Shown piece by piece: positions 28,317 to 37,211 of a stretch of DNA of 64,000 nucleotides. Position 1 is the stretch's first letter. Every line of letters starts with the position of its first letter. The stretch lies in the NCBI RefSeq assembly GCF_001421485.1, contig NZ_LMKK01000003.1, positions 124,001 to 188,000 on the forward strand. The letters run 5' to 3'. The notes beneath the pieces were generated by a model. That model saw only the letters and a list, made by a program, of their open reading frames with translations. It was not told where the DNA came from and ran no database searches. The position numbers were made by a program, and so were the translations under genes. The DNA comes from Agreia sp. Leaf210 (lineage in GTDB: Bacteria > Actinomycetota > Actinomycetes > Actinomycetales > Microbacteriaceae).

Positions 28317-29417
28317 GTGGCCCTCGCGGCTCTTCCCGACTACCCGTGGGACGCGATGAGGCCTTATGCCGAGATCGCGCGGCGACACCCCGACGGAATC
28401 GTCGACCTGTCGATCGGTTCGCCTGTCGATGAGACGCCACGGCTCGTTCGAGAAGCGCTCGCTTCGGCGACGGATGCGCACGCGTATCCGCAGACGGCCG
28501 GTACACCGGCGCTCAGATCGGCGGTCGCCGGCTGGTTCCATCGCCGTCGCGCTGTGCCGGACGTGCGCGACGACGAGGTGTTGCCCACCATCGGGTCGAA
28601 GGAACTCGTCGCGTGGTTGCCTTTTATGCTCGGTCTCGGCGACGGCGATGTCGTCGTGCACCCCCGGGCCGCTTACCCTACCTACGCCGTCGGCGCCGCG
28701 ATTGCGGGCGCCCGGCCCGTCGCATCCGACGACCCGGCCGACTGGCCGGAGAACACGCGCCTCGTCTGGCTGAACTCGCCCGGCAATCCCGACGGTTCGG
28801 TTCTGGATGTCGCAGATCTACGTCGTGCGGTGGCGCGCGCGCGCGAGCTCGGTGCGATCGTGGCGAGCGACGAATGCTACGCCGAGCTCGGCTGGGACGG
28901 TCCCTGGCGCGACGAGCCCGTTCCGAGCGTGCTCGACCCCCGGGTGACCGGGGGAGATCGCACCGGCCTGCTGGCGGTGTATTCGCTCAGCAAGCAGTCG
29001 AATCTCGCTGGGTACCGGGCGGCGTTTGTGGCGGGTGACAGCTCTCTGATCGAGCGCCTCCTGACCGTGCGAAAGCACGCGGGCATGATTCCCCCCGCTC
29101 CCGTGCAGGCCGCGATGGTGGTCGCACTCGCCGACGACGAGCATGTCGCCGCGCAGAAGGGTCTCTACCGGGCGCGACGCGACGCGCTGCGACCCGCCCT
29201 CGAGCAGTTCGGGATTCGCATCGATCGCAGCGAGGCCGGTCTCTACCTCTGGGGCACGAAGGGCGTCGACGCCTGGACGACCATCGCAGAACTCGCGGAA
29301 CGCGGCATTCTGGCCGGTCCCGGCCCCTTCTACGGCGATCACTACCCTCAGCACGTCAGGGTCTCACTCACCGCTACAGATGAACGGATCGCGGCCGCCG
29401 TCACGCGTCTTTCCTGA
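28317..29417 (+). CDS. dapC: N-succinyldiaminopimelate aminotransferase
   Basis: A 366-residue class I/II PLP aminotransferase. It makes N-succinyl-2,6-diaminopimelate from the keto precursor in lysine and peptidoglycan precursor synthesis. The PLP lysine is in YSLSKQSNLAGYRAAF, and NSPGNPDGS provides the conserved Asn-Pro. The function call relies on the actinobacterial fdxA-dapC arrangement and on dapD and dapE 2.3 kb away. The GTG follows the fdxA stop directly, so translation is probably coupled. Confidence 0.9.
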   Translation: MALAALPDYPWDAMRPYAEIARRHPDGIVDLSIGSPVDETPRLVREALASATDAHAYPQTAGTPALRSAVAGWFHRRRAVPDVRDDEVLPTIGSKELVAWLPFMLGLGDGDVVVHPRAAYPTYAVGAAIAGARPVASDDPADWPENTRLVWLNSPGNPDGSVLDVADLRRAVARARELGAIVASDECYAELGWDGPWRDEPVPSVLDPRVTGGDRTGLLAVYSLSKQSNLAGYRAAFVAGDSSLIERLLTVRKHAGMIPPAPVQAAMVVALADDEHVAAQKGLYRARRDALRPALEQFGIRIDRSEAGLYLWGTKGVDAWTTIAELAERGILAGPGPFYGDHYPQHVRVSLTATDERIAAAVTRLS

Positions 29418-29588
29418 CGTCTCGCGTTGTCGGCACCCTCCAATAAGACCCGTCGGTTGCGGGCGGATGTCATGGTTGCCCTCATTTCGCCCTAGGCTGT
29501 AGGAGGGTCAACGCGGTCCGGGGTCACACATCCTGCGTCTAGCGTCCCGCCACTTACCATCAGGCAGGAACACTCGTCAGGAGGCGCC

Positions 29589-30917
29589 GTGACCGACGTC
29601 GGGCAGCACACATCAGCATCAGAACCCGAAGCAGTAGAACCGGGAAAGGCGACACTCTCGTACCCGGGAGGCACCGCCGAGTTCCCCATCCTCGAGAGCG
29701 TCGACGGGGCATCGTCCATCGACCTGTCGACCTTTACCAAGCAGACCGGAATGACGACCCTCGACTACGGGTTCGTCAATACGGCCGCCACCAAGTCGAA
29801 CATCACGTACATCGATGGAGACCAGGGCATTCTGCGCTATCGCGGATACCCGATCGAGCAGGTGGCGAAGGGGCTCAGCTTCCTCGAGGTCTCATGGCTT
29901 CTGATCTACGGCGAGATTCCCACCGAGAGCGAACTCGAAGACTTCGATCGACGCATCCGTCGGCATACGCTGCTGCACGAGGATCTCAAGCGCTTCTTCG
30001 ACGGGCTGCCGCACCAGGCTCACCCCATGTCGGTACTCTCGAGCGGCGTGTCCGCCCTGTCGACGTACTACCAGGACTCGCTCGATCCCACCAACCCCGA
30101 GCACGTCGAGATCTCGACGCTGAGACTTCTCGCGAAGATGCCGGTCATGGCTGCGTACGCGCACAAGAAGAGCGTCGGTCAGGCGTTCCTCTATCCCGAC
30201 AACACGCTGAGCTTCGTCGACAACTTCTTGCGCCTCAACTTCGGCACCATGGCCGAGCCCTACGAGGTGAACCCCGTCGTGTCGAGCGCGCTCGAGCGGC
30301 TGCTCATCCTCCACGCCGATCACGAGCAGAACGCGTCGACGTCGACCGTGCGCCTGGTCGGTTCGACCCAGGCCAACATGTTCGCGTCGATCTCGGCCGG
30401 CATCAACGCCCTCTTCGGTCCGCTGCACGGCGGCGCCAACGAGGCCGTCCTGAGCATGCTGGGTGACATCCAGGCATCGGGGGAGGGTGTCGCGAAGTAC
30501 GTGGAGCGCGTCAAGAACAAAGAGGCCGGCGTGAAGCTCATGGGCTTCGGCCACCGCGTCTACAAGAACTACGACCCACGCGCCAAGCTCGTGAAAGAGA
30601 GCGCCGACGAGGTGCTCGAGGCGCTCGGAGTTCACGACGACCTGCTCGAGATCGCCAAGGAACTGGAGCAGATCGCACTCGCAGATGATTACTTCAAGGA
30701 GCGTCGCCTGTACCCCAACGTCGACTTCTACACGGGCGTCATCTACAAGGCGATGGGCTTCCCCACCCGCATGTTCACAGTGCTCTTCGCCATCGGTCGA
30801 CTGCCGGGGTGGATCGCCCACTGGCGCGAGATGACGACCGATCCGCAGACGAAGATCGGCCGCCCTCAGCAGCTGTACTTAGGCCACGCGGCCCGCGACC
30901 TGCCTTCGGGCCGCTAG
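29589..30917 (+). CDS. gltA: citrate synthase
   Basis: The 442-residue type II citrate synthase condenses acetyl-CoA and oxaloacetate at the start of the TCA cycle. The active-site residues are visible: LHADHEQNAST (His), GFGHRVYKNYDPRA (His) and PNVDFYTG (Asp). GTG start follows TCAGGAGG at good spacing. The 171-nt gap upstream holds no gene; TTGCCC at 29476 and TAGGCT at 29493 are there, but spacing is poor for a paired promoter. It ends at a bidirectional hairpin shared with deoC. Confidence 0.96.
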   Translation: MTDVGQHTSASEPEAVEPGKATLSYPGGTAEFPILESVDGASSIDLSTFTKQTGMTTLDYGFVNTAATKSNITYIDGDQGILRYRGYPIEQVAKGLSFLEVSWLLIYGEIPTESELEDFDRRIRRHTLLHEDLKRFFDGLPHQAHPMSVLSSGVSALSTYYQDSLDPTNPEHVEISTLRLLAKMPVMAAYAHKKSVGQAFLYPDNTLSFVDNFLRLNFGTMAEPYEVNPVVSSALERLLILHADHEQNASTSTVRLVGSTQANMFASISAGINALFGPLHGGANEAVLSMLGDIQASGEGVAKYVERVKNKEAGVKLMGFGHRVYKNYDPRAKLVKESADEVLEALGVHDDLLEIAKELEQIALADDYFKERRLYPNVDFYTGVIYKAMGFPTRMFTVLFAIGRLPGWIAHWREMTTDPQTKIGRPQQLYLGHAARDLPSGR

Positions 30918-30934
30918 GACCGGCCGACTGCGCG

Positions 30935-30959
30935 GACGGCGGCTCTAGTAGCCGCCGTC
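30935..30959. terminator. 10-bp hairpin between convergent gltA and deoC
   Basis: GACGGCGGCT pairs perfectly with AGCCGCCGTC around CTAGT. The loop contains the deoC stop codon, so the last deoC codons form one arm. Confidence 0.65.
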
Positions 30960-31646
30960 TCCGGTCGCGGGTGCGCCGGAGAGTACCTGACGCGAGCTCG
31001 AGACGCCCAGACGGGTTGCGCCGGCCTCGATCATGGCAACGGCGTCGTCGTAGCTGCGGATGCCGCCGGATGCCTTGACGCCCAGACGTGCGCCGACGGT
31101 CTCGGCCATGAGCCGCACGGCGTGCACGGTGGCACCGCCGCTCGGGTGGAAGCCCGTGGAGGTCTTCACGAAGTCCGCGCCCGCGTTCTGCGCTGCGAGG
31201 CAGGCGGACACGATCTCATCGTCGGTCAGCGCCGCCGACTCGATGATCACCTTCAGGATGCGGGGGGCCGGGATCACGGCGCGGACGGCGGCGATGTCGG
31301 CCTCGACGCGGTCGAATGCACCGGCCTTGGCCGCACCGATGTCGATCACCATGTCGACCTCGTCGGCGCCCTGCTCTACCGAGAGAGCGGCCTCGGCGGC
31401 CTTGATCGAGGAGTGGTGCTTGCCGGAGGGGAAGCCGCAGACGACGGCGATCTTGAGCGACGAGCCCTGCGGCAGTTCCAGGGGCAGCATCGACGGAGAG
31501 ACGCAGACGGAATACGCCCACAGATCGTCGGCCTCCGTGATGAGGGTCGCGACGTCGGCGGCCGTGGCCTCCGGCTTCAGCAGCGTGTGATCGAAGTAGC
31601 GCGCGAGTTGTTCGGTGGTGATGGGTGTGCTGTCGGAGGGGGTCAT
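30945..31646 (-). CDS. deoC: deoxyribose-phosphate aldolase
   Basis: A 233-residue TIM-barrel class I aldolase that splits 2-deoxyribose 5-phosphate into acetaldehyde and glyceraldehyde 3-phosphate. The Schiff-base lysine is in [10 protein letters not shown]; the second lysine is in [19 protein letters not shown] opens the barrel as usual. The ATG at 31646 has AAAGGAC about 7 nt upstream; the open frame beyond that covers dapD antisense and is not coding. It begins 44 nt after dapD, a mixed metabolic pair. Confidence 0.95.
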   Translation of the reverse strand: MTPSDSTPITTEQLARYFDHTLLKPEATAADVATLITEADDLWAYSVCVSPSMLPLELPQGSSLKIAVVCGFPSGKHHSSIKAAEAALSVEQGADEVDMVIDIGAAKAGAFDRVEADIAAVRAVIPAPRILKVIIESAALTDDEIVSACLAAQNAGADFVKTSTGFHPSGGATVHAVRLMAETVGARLGVKASGGIRSYDDAVAMIEAGATRLGVSSSRQVLSGAPATGDGGY

Positions 31647-31690
31647 GAAAGTGTCCTTTGATCGGGAGTCGGCGGGGAGAGCGAGTCGGC

Positions 31691-32671
31691 TCAGGCGTGC
31701 AGCATGGCGTTGAGTTCGATGCCGGTGCCCGTGCGGGGCAGCACCTCGACGGCGCCGGTGAGCGAGTTGCGACGGAACAGCAGGTTCGGAATCCCGGAGA
31801 GTTCGACGGCCTTCGCGGTGCGTCGCACGCCATCCGCAGTGGAGGCCGAGTCGACGATGACCACCTTGGTGCCGGCGGTCACGTAGAGACCCGCTTCGAC
31901 GACCGAGTCGTCGCCGATGGAGATGCCGATTCCGGAGTTGGCGCCGAGTAGGGCACGAGCACCGATGGAGACCCGCTGGGTTCCTCCTCCGGACAGGGTG
32001 CCCATGATCGATGCGCCGCCGCCGATGTCGGAACCGTCGCCGACCACGACGCCCTGCGAGATCCGGCCCTCGACCATGGAGGTGCCGATCGTGCCCGCAT
32101 TGAAGTTCACGAAGCCCTCGTGCATGACTGTGGTGCCCGGGGCGAGGTGGGCGCCGAGGCGCACGCGCGAGGCGTCGGCGATGCGCACCCCGACCGGGCT
32201 GACGTAGTCGAGCAGGCGGGGGAACTTGTCGATGCCGGTGCTCGCGATACCGTGCCGCTGAAGCGATGGGCGGAGACGGGTGAAGTCGTCTGGATGCACG
32301 GGGCCGGCATTCGTCCACACCACGATCGGGAGATGCCCGAAGATGCCGTCGAGGTTGATGGTGTTGGGGCGCACGAGAAGGTGCGACAGGAGGTGGAGCC
32401 GCAGGTAGGCATCCGGGGTCGAGGCCGGGGGCTCGCGCAGATCGATCTCGGTGGTGACGACCTCGACCGTGACGTTGCGCCGGGCATCCGGCTGGGCGTG
32501 GGCGTCGAGCGACGCGTCCGCGAGGTGCGGGTCTCTGCCTTCGGGTACTCGTCCGAGTGCGGGGCTCGGGTACCAGGTGTCGAGAACGACTCCGCCGCCC
32601 GACACCGTGGCAAGACCGGTCGCCCAGGCGAATTCGGGCGTCGCGGGGCTGGCAAATGTCTCAGAACTCAT
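31691..32671 (-). CDS. dapD: tetrahydrodipicolinate N-succinyltransferase
   Basis: The 326-residue acyltransferase adds a succinyl group to tetrahydrodipicolinate in the lysine/diaminopimelate pathway. It has the actinobacterial DapD form: an N-terminal domain followed by a left-handed beta-helix with hexapeptide repeats ([28 protein letters not shown]). The [19 protein letters not shown] segment forms the CoA site. The ATG lies 6 nt after a TAGGCT hexamer and lacks a ribosome site. It is divergent from dapE across 67 nt. Confidence 0.94.
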   Translation of the reverse strand: MSSETFASPATPEFAWATGLATVSGGGVVLDTWYPSPALGRVPEGRDPHLADASLDAHAQPDARRNVTVEVVTTEIDLREPPASTPDAYLRLHLLSHLLVRPNTINLDGIFGHLPIVVWTNAGPVHPDDFTRLRPSLQRHGIASTGIDKFPRLLDYVSPVGVRIADASRVRLGAHLAPGTTVMHEGFVNFNAGTIGTSMVEGRISQGVVVGDGSDIGGGASIMGTLSGGGTQRVSIGARALLGANSGIGISIGDDSVVEAGLYVTAGTKVVIVDSASTADGVRRTAKAVELSGIPNLLFRRNSLTGAVEVLPRTGTGIELNAMLHA

Positions 32672-32677
32672 GCACTG

Positions 32678-32683
32678 AGCCTA
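32678..32683 (-). promoter_or_regulatory. -10 hexamer TAGGCT for dapD
   Basis: TAGGCT on the minus strand ends 6 nt before the dapD ATG. The dapE hexamer on the other strand lies 42 bp away, so the two promoters sit back to back. Confidence 0.5.
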
Positions 32684-32725
32684 CCGAGTCCGTCGTCGTC
32701 GCCAGCTGTGTGCGACGTCGGCATC

Positions 32726-32731
32726 TAGGCT
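32726..32731 (+). promoter_or_regulatory. -10 hexamer TAGGCT for dapE
   Basis: TAGGCT ends 7 nt before the dapE ATG at 32739. It is identical to the dapD hexamer on the opposite strand. Confidence 0.5.
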
Positions 32732-32738
32732 TGGCGGC

Positions 32739-33875
32739 ATGACGGATTCTGCCACCGCCCTGACGTCGCCCCTCGATCTCGGCGCCACGTCGATCGCCCT
32801 GACGAAGCAGCTGTGCGACATGCCGTCGGTGTCGGGCGGCGAGACATCCATCGCCGACGCGATCGTCGCGAGCCTCGGTGAGTTCAGCCACCTCGAGCTG
32901 CATCGAGACGGAGACACCGTCGTCGCGAGAACCGACCTGGGGCGCGCCTCGCGCGTCGTGATCGCCGGACACATCGACACGGTGCCCATCAATGACAACC
33001 TGCCGACCCGCTACGAGACCCTGCCGGAGGGCTCGACGTACGGTGCTCCCGGCGAGTACCTGTGGGGGCGAGGAACCGTCGACATGAAGGGCGGAGTGGC
33101 GGTGCAGCTCAAGCTCGCGGCCGAGCTGACCGATCCCTCCGTCGACATCACGTGGATGTGGTACGACAACGAAGAGGTGTCGAGCGAGCTGAACGGCCTC
33201 GGACGACTGGCGAGAAACTCTCCTGAGCTGTTCGCAGGCGACTTCGCCATTCTCGGTGAACCGACCAATTCACTGATCGAGGGCGGCTGCAACGGAACGC
33301 TGCGGGCACAGTTACGAACGCACGGACTGCGCGCCCATTCCGCGCGCAGCTGGGTCGGCGACAACGCCATCCACTCCTTGGCGCCCGTCCTGGCGACATT
33401 GGCGTCGTATGAGCCCCGCCAGGTCGAGGTCGAGGGGCTCGTGTTCCGCGAGGGTCTGAACGCCGTCGGCGTCAGCGGCGGCGTGGCCGGCAACGTGATT
33501 CCGGATGCGGCCGCGGTGGAGGTCAACTACAGATTCGCGCCGTCTCGCTCCGGTGCGGAGGCCGAGGCCCACATTCGCGAGCTGTTCGACGGCTTCGACG
33601 TGACGATCGTCGATGTGGCCGAGGGGGCTCGGCCCGGTCTAGACGCTCCCGTGGCACGACAGTTCATCGACGCCGTGGGCGGGGTTCCGCTGCCCAAGTA
33701 CGGATGGACCGACGTCGCGCGCTTCTCGGCGCTCGGCGTTCCCGCCGTGAACTACGGGCCGGGGGATCCGTTGAAGGCCCATGCCGACGACGAGCGGGTG
33801 CTCCTCAGCCAGATCACTGCCTGCGAAGACGGCCTGCGACGGTGGCTGAACGGAACAGCCGTCACGGGCGAATGA
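32739..33875 (+). CDS. dapE: succinyl-diaminopimelate desuccinylase
   Basis: The 378-residue M20-family zinc hydrolase removes succinate from N-succinyl-LL-diaminopimelate. Metal-site motifs are AGHIDTVP (His, Asp) and WGRGTVDMKGG (Asp), with the catalytic Glu pair in WYDNEEVS. GEPTNSLIEGGCNG is a family landmark. The actinobacterial form is used, and dapD is transcribed divergently. The mannosyltransferase-like gene overlaps its stop by 4 nt. Confidence 0.95.
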   Translation: MTDSATALTSPLDLGATSIALTKQLCDMPSVSGGETSIADAIVASLGEFSHLELHRDGDTVVARTDLGRASRVVIAGHIDTVPINDNLPTRYETLPEGSTYGAPGEYLWGRGTVDMKGGVAVQLKLAAELTDPSVDITWMWYDNEEVSSELNGLGRLARNSPELFAGDFAILGEPTNSLIEGGCNGTLRAQLRTHGLRAHSARSWVGDNAIHSLAPVLATLASYEPRQVEVEGLVFREGLNAVGVSGGVAGNVIPDAAAVEVNYRFAPSRSGAEAEAHIRELFDGFDVTIVDVAEGARPGLDAPVARQFIDAVGGVPLPKYGWTDVARFSALGVPAVNYGPGDPLKAHADDERVLLSQITACEDGLRRWLNGTAVTGE

Positions 33876-35083
33876 TCACGCGCAGGCGCGCTGCGCTCAT
33901 CCGGTACCGGGTCCTTCCCTGGTGGGCGCGAGTCGCACTCATCTATGTGGCGGCTCGAGTGGTCAGCACGGTCATCATCCTGGCCATAGCCGCCGGGCAG
34001 GGAGCCAACCCGTGGACGGGCGCGCATCCGTCGTACGTCGATTTCGCCACCATCTGGGACGGCCACTGGTATTTCATCGTGGCGATGACGGGGTATCCGG
34101 AACAGCTGCCGATCACCGTCGACGGGCACATCGGTGAGAATGCGTGGGCGTTCATGCCTGTGTACCCGTTCCTGGTCAGAGGGCTCATGATCGTCACCAC
34201 GCTCTCGTGGCCTGTCGTGTCGGTGGCCGTGTCGGTGGTGGCCGGGCTCGGGGCGGCGCTCGTGTTCTACAAGCTGATGCTGCGGGTGCTGGGAGACTCG
34301 CAGACGGCCATGTTCTCGGTGGTGCTGTTCTGTGTGGCGCCGGTCTCCGCGCTCTTCCAGCTGTCGTATGCGGAATCGCTCTACACCTTCCTGCTCGTCG
34401 TCGGCCTCTATCTCGTCGTGCAGCGGCGGTACGGGTGGCTGATACCCCTGATCGCCGTCATGGCGCTCACGCGTCCATCGGGGCTGGCCTTCGCTCTCTT
34501 CCTCGGGCTCCACGTGATCGTGCGCCTCGTCACGCGGCGCGCCGACCCGTTCCCGTGGCCGGAACGGATCCTGGTGAGCGTGATCGCTGTCTTCAGCGCC
34601 GCCATGGGGCTCCTCTGGCCGGCGATCGCGGGCGTGGTCACGGGCGACCTCACGGCCTACACCGACACCGAGCTGGCCTGGCGGTCGGCCTACATCGGCT
34701 ACCAGCACCTCGTGCCGTTCGCGCCGTGGTTCCAGGGGGCCAACTGGTGGCTGAACTCGCAGTCCGGCTTCCCGACGGGGGGAGCGGTGGTCGTGCTGCT
34801 GATCGTCGCCTTCGGCCTCAGTCTGTTTCTTCGCCCGGTCCGTCGGCTCGGGGCCGATCTGAGGCTCTGGGTCCTGAGCTACGGTCTGTATCTCCTCGCC
34901 GTCTTCTTTCCGCAGTCCAGCACTTTCCGGCTGCTTATGCCCATGTTTCCGTTGCTCGGTGCGGTGGCTCAGCCCAAGTCGCCGATCTACCGGGTCTCGA
35001 TGATCGTCGTCTTCGTGGCCGCGCAGACAGGCTGGCTGCTGCTGTGCTGGGGCGTCGACGGTGCGGACTGGACCCCGCCGTAG
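33872..35083 (+). CDS. multi-pass membrane glycosyltransferase (mannosyltransferase-like)
   Basis: A 403-residue membrane protein with ten or more helices. The first lumenal loop contains IWDGHWYF, and AWAFMPVYPFLVRG follows, a pattern shared with GPI-type (PIG-V-like) and actinobacterial polyprenyl-mannose-dependent mannosyltransferases. LSYAESLYTFLLVVGLYL and ALTRPSG later in the chain are also typical. Acceptor and donor are inferred, not shown. The ATG overlaps the dapE stop by 4 nt, so the two are translated together. A much longer upstream frame inside dapE is not coding. Confidence 0.82.
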   Translation: MITRRRAALIRYRVLPWWARVALIYVAARVVSTVIILAIAAGQGANPWTGAHPSYVDFATIWDGHWYFIVAMTGYPEQLPITVDGHIGENAWAFMPVYPFLVRGLMIVTTLSWPVVSVAVSVVAGLGAALVFYKLMLRVLGDSQTAMFSVVLFCVAPVSALFQLSYAESLYTFLLVVGLYLVVQRRYGWLIPLIAVMALTRPSGLAFALFLGLHVIVRLVTRRADPFPWPERILVSVIAVFSAAMGLLWPAIAGVVTGDLTAYTDTELAWRSAYIGYQHLVPFAPWFQGANWWLNSQSGFPTGGAVVVLLIVAFGLSLFLRPVRRLGADLRLWVLSYGLYLLAVFFPQSSTFRLLMPMFPLLGAVAQPKSPIYRVSMIVVFVAAQTGWLLLCWGVDGADWTPP

Positions 35084-35160
35084 ACCTCGCGTCCAGAGGG
35101 GCGGCGGTGGAACCGCCGCGAAATAGCGGATAATAGAAGTTCACGACGAAAGGGAGCCGC

Positions 35161-35334
35161 ATGGCCGCCATGAAGCCCAGGACCGGAGACGGACCAATGG
35201 AGGCTGTCAAAGAAGGACGCCTCATTATCGTGCGAGTGCCACTCGAAGGAGGCGGTCGCCTCGTGGTTTCGGTGAACGATGCCGAGGCGAAAGAGTTGCA
35301 CGATGCTCTCGCGGGGGTAGTGACCCCCGCCTGA
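35161..35334 (+). CDS. DUF3117 miniprotein
   Basis: A 57-residue ORF opens MAAMKPRTGDGPMEAVKEG and continues with IVRVPLEGGGRLVVSV, a near-textbook DUF3117 sequence. This tiny family is nearly universal in actinobacteria and its role is unknown. AAAGGGAG lies 5 nt before the ATG. The gene stands alone between the membrane glycosyltransferase and a convergent methyltransferase, with a hairpin after it. Confidence 0.92.
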   Translation: MAAMKPRTGDGPMEAVKEGRLIIVRVPLEGGGRLVVSVNDAEAKELHDALAGVVTPA

Positions 35335-35378
35335 TCTGGCTGCGTTCCAGAAACGCACCACACAGCGAAGCTCGGCGG

Positions 35379-35426
35379 CTGATCCGACGGGAGAACGGGT
35401 TCACACCCATTCTCCCCGACGATCAG
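35379..35426. terminator. long hairpin between DUF3117 and methyltransferase genes
   Basis: An outer CTGATC/GATCAG pair encloses GGGAGAA and GGGT, which pair with ACCC and TTCTCCC around TCAC with one mismatch. It reaches into the methyltransferase stop codon and probably ends both converging transcripts. Confidence 0.6.
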
Positions 35427-36055
35427 TCGCCGACTTTTGTTATCTGCAGAAGTCCGTCGCCCGCGGGGGAGAGGGCCACCAGCACCGCGCTCGACTTCGA
35501 GAGCTCGGTGATGAGGGTGCGGAAATCCGTCGAGGTGTCGTCGCGCTGCGCGGGGTCAGCCACGCGGTCGCGCCAGAGAGCGTGGGGAACGGCGACCGTT
35601 CCTCCCTTGCGCACGAGTCGGAGACCGTGTTCGACGTATTCGATCACATTGTCGGTGTCGGCGTCGATCAGCACGAGATCGTAGGAGTTCTCATTCATCC
35701 GCGGCAGGACGTCGACCGCGCGCCCGGCGATGAGCCGGAAGCGATTGGCCGGGATGCCGTCTGCCAGGAATGCGGCGCGGGCGGCCTGCTGGTACTCGAC
35801 CTCGGTGTCGATCGACGTGATCGACGCGTGGGGCGCACCCCGCAGCATCCATAGACCCGACACGCCGGCACCCGTGCCGACCTCGATGATCGCCTGAGCA
35901 CCGGATGCCGCGGCGAGAACACCGAGTTGCGCGCCGATTGCGGGCGACACCGGATCGATGCCGAGTTCGAGCGAGTGCGCGCGAGCCTGCGCAAGCCCGG
36001 CCGGCTCCAGGACGATGTCCTCGGAGTACTTCCAATTCATTTCTTTACCTGACAC
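35423..36055 (-). CDS. SAM-dependent O-methyltransferase (class I, family 3)
   Basis: The 210-residue protein is a Rossmann-fold methyltransferase of the catechol/caffeoyl-CoA O-methyltransferase type. Motif I is AIIEVGTGAGVSGLWM; motif II is SITSIDTEVEYQ; the metal-binding Asp lies in YDLVLIDADTDN. The substrate is unknown. The GTG at 36055 is chosen for the GGGAGAG upstream; an ATG at 36040 is the alternative. In several actinobacteria a similar gene sits beside regulatory and Tat genes, as here. Confidence 0.88.
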   Translation of the reverse strand: MSGKEMNWKYSEDIVLEPAGLAQARAHSLELGIDPVSPAIGAQLGVLAAASGAQAIIEVGTGAGVSGLWMLRGAPHASITSIDTEVEYQQAARAAFLADGIPANRFRLIAGRAVDVLPRMNENSYDLVLIDADTDNVIEYVEHGLRLVRKGGTVAVPHALWRDRVADPAQRDDTSTDFRTLITELSKSSAVLVALSPAGDGLLQITKVGD

Positions 36056-36120
36056 GTCACTCTCCCGAAGGCAAGCATAGGTACTGGGCACCCTGTCAGA
36101 CGCGAGCCACGCGGCGGAGG

Positions 36121-36126
36121 TAGTCT
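36121..36126 (+). promoter_or_regulatory. -10 hexamer TAGTCT for tatB
   Basis: TAGTCT is followed after 6 nt by the GTG at 36133. GGAGG at 36116-36120 would instead serve the GTG at 36127, so two start models compete. Confidence 0.4.
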
Positions 36127-36132
36127 GTGAGG

Positions 36133-36522
36133 GTGTTCAACGGGTTGTCGTTCGAGAAGCTACTGCTCGTCGGAGTCATAGCGGTCTTCCTGCTCGGTCC
36201 GGACAAGCTTCCGAGTTACGCGGCGAAGCTCGGCCGCCTCGTCAGGACTCTGCGCGACTACGCCAACGGCGCCAAGGTGCGCATGAAAGAGGAGATGGGC
36301 CCGGAGTTCGACGACGTCGACTGGAAGAAGCTCGATCCGCGCCAGTACGATCCGCGCCGCATCATCCGCGAGGCGTTGCTCGAGGACGCTCCCGCCGCAG
36401 CAGCTCCGGTCATCAAGCCCGTATCGAGGCCCGAACCCGCGTACCTGTCTCGGCAGAAAGACGGTGTGGCGTCGCAGTCGTCGGAGGGCACGGCCACGCC
36501 GTTCGACTCGGAGTCGACCTGA
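36133..36522 (+). CDS. tatB: twin-arginine translocase subunit TatB
   Basis: The 129-residue protein opens MFNGLSFEKLLLVGVIAVF and then has LGPDKLP, the TatA/B hallmark: a short membrane helix, then an amphipathic helix. The longer charged C-terminal part, with MKEEMGPEFDDVDW, identifies TatB rather than TatA. It helps recognise twin-arginine signals such as that of EfeB. tatA and tatC are not in the window. The start could be two codons earlier at GTG 36127. Confidence 0.9.
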   Translation: MFNGLSFEKLLLVGVIAVFLLGPDKLPSYAAKLGRLVRTLRDYANGAKVRMKEEMGPEFDDVDWKKLDPRQYDPRRIIREALLEDAPAAAAPVIKPVSRPEPAYLSRQKDGVASQSSEGTATPFDSEST

Positions 36523-36540
36523 TTCTGCGGCCGAGGGCGG

Positions 36541-36546
36541 TAGATT
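36541..36546 (+). promoter_or_regulatory. -10 hexamer TAGATT for the small membrane gene
   Basis: TAGATT ends 6 nt before the ATG at 36553. Confidence 0.4.
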
Positions 36547-36552
36547 GAGGGC

Positions 36553-36780
36553 ATGACAAGCGACGTCGACGAGACAGACTCGGTCACCTCCCTCTTCTCT
36601 GGACCGGACGGTTTCGTGGTCACCGACGACTCCGTCTCTGCTGACTGGACGTCGTCGCCGTGGACACTCGCCGGCCTTGTGCTGGTGGGTTGCGTCGCGG
36701 TCACCGCGTTGCTCGTCGTCGTCATCCCGGTCGTGGCGGATCTCGTGCTCGGCTGGCTTCCCGCGATCGTCGTTCTCTAG
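36553..36780 (+). CDS. small single-pass membrane protein
   Basis: A 75-residue product with an acidic N-terminal half and one hydrophobic segment of about 30 residues at the C-terminus. No family is recognised. The leaderless-type promoter hexamer and typical codon use support it as real. It may be a tail-anchored protein, as the helix ends at the last residue. Confidence 0.55.
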   Translation: MTSDVDETDSVTSLFSGPDGFVVTDDSVSADWTSSPWTLAGLVLVGCVAVTALLVVVIPVVADLVLGWLPAIVVL

Positions 36781-36827
36781 GACGAAGACGCAGCCCTCTC
36801 CGGGAGCGTCCGCGTTCCATCGTCTCG

Positions 36828-37103
36828 TCAGAAGGTGATGCGCCAGAGATACTCGGTGCCGTCTGGCCGGAACCAGCGCACGACGACGATGCCCCGACGA
36901 GGCAGCTCCTCGCCGGTCACCACGAGCCTGACCTGGCGGCCGGGGTCGAGAATCAGCGGAGCGCTCGTGCGCAGGGCACCGGTTCCGAGCAGGCTGAACG
37001 ACAAAGCGGTCAGGCGTTCGGAGCTGCGGTTGGTGAGCACGACAGCGTGCGGCGCGGTGCGCCTCTCGATGGCGAAGGGAACCGGATACGCGTCGTCGAT
37101 CAT
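36828..37103 (-). CDS. conserved-looking 91-residue protein, unknown function
   Basis: A 91-residue soluble protein of alternating beta-type segments (HAVVLTNRSSERLTALSF, PGRQVRLVVTGEELP). The pattern suggests a small immunoglobulin-like or beta-sandwich fold, but no family is named. It has a leaderless-type promoter hexamer 6 nt before its ATG. It lies downstream of mrp on the same strand, 109 nt away. Confidence 0.6.
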   Translation of the reverse strand: MIDDAYPVPFAIERRTAPHAVVLTNRSSERLTALSFSLLGTGALRTSAPLILDPGRQVRLVVTGEELPRRGIVVVRWFRPDGTEYLWRITF

Positions 37104-37109
37104 GCGGGC

Positions 37110-37115
37110 AGGCTA
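37110..37115 (-). promoter_or_regulatory. -10 hexamer TAGCCT for the 91-residue protein
   Basis: TAGCCT on the minus strand ends 6 nt before the ATG at 37103, so this gene need not depend on read-through from mrp. Confidence 0.4.
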
Positions 37116-37211
37116 GACGCACCGACCGACCCCGAAAGGCTGTTTCTTCCCCACGAGGGTCGATGCTGTGGATGGGCCTCGGCGTGCGGACTCTGGGGAG
37201 GATGAGTCGGC

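Noticed and set aside
30945-32318. Apparent 457-residue DeoC
   Set aside because: The first 220 codons cover dapD in another frame; the real ATG is at 31646.
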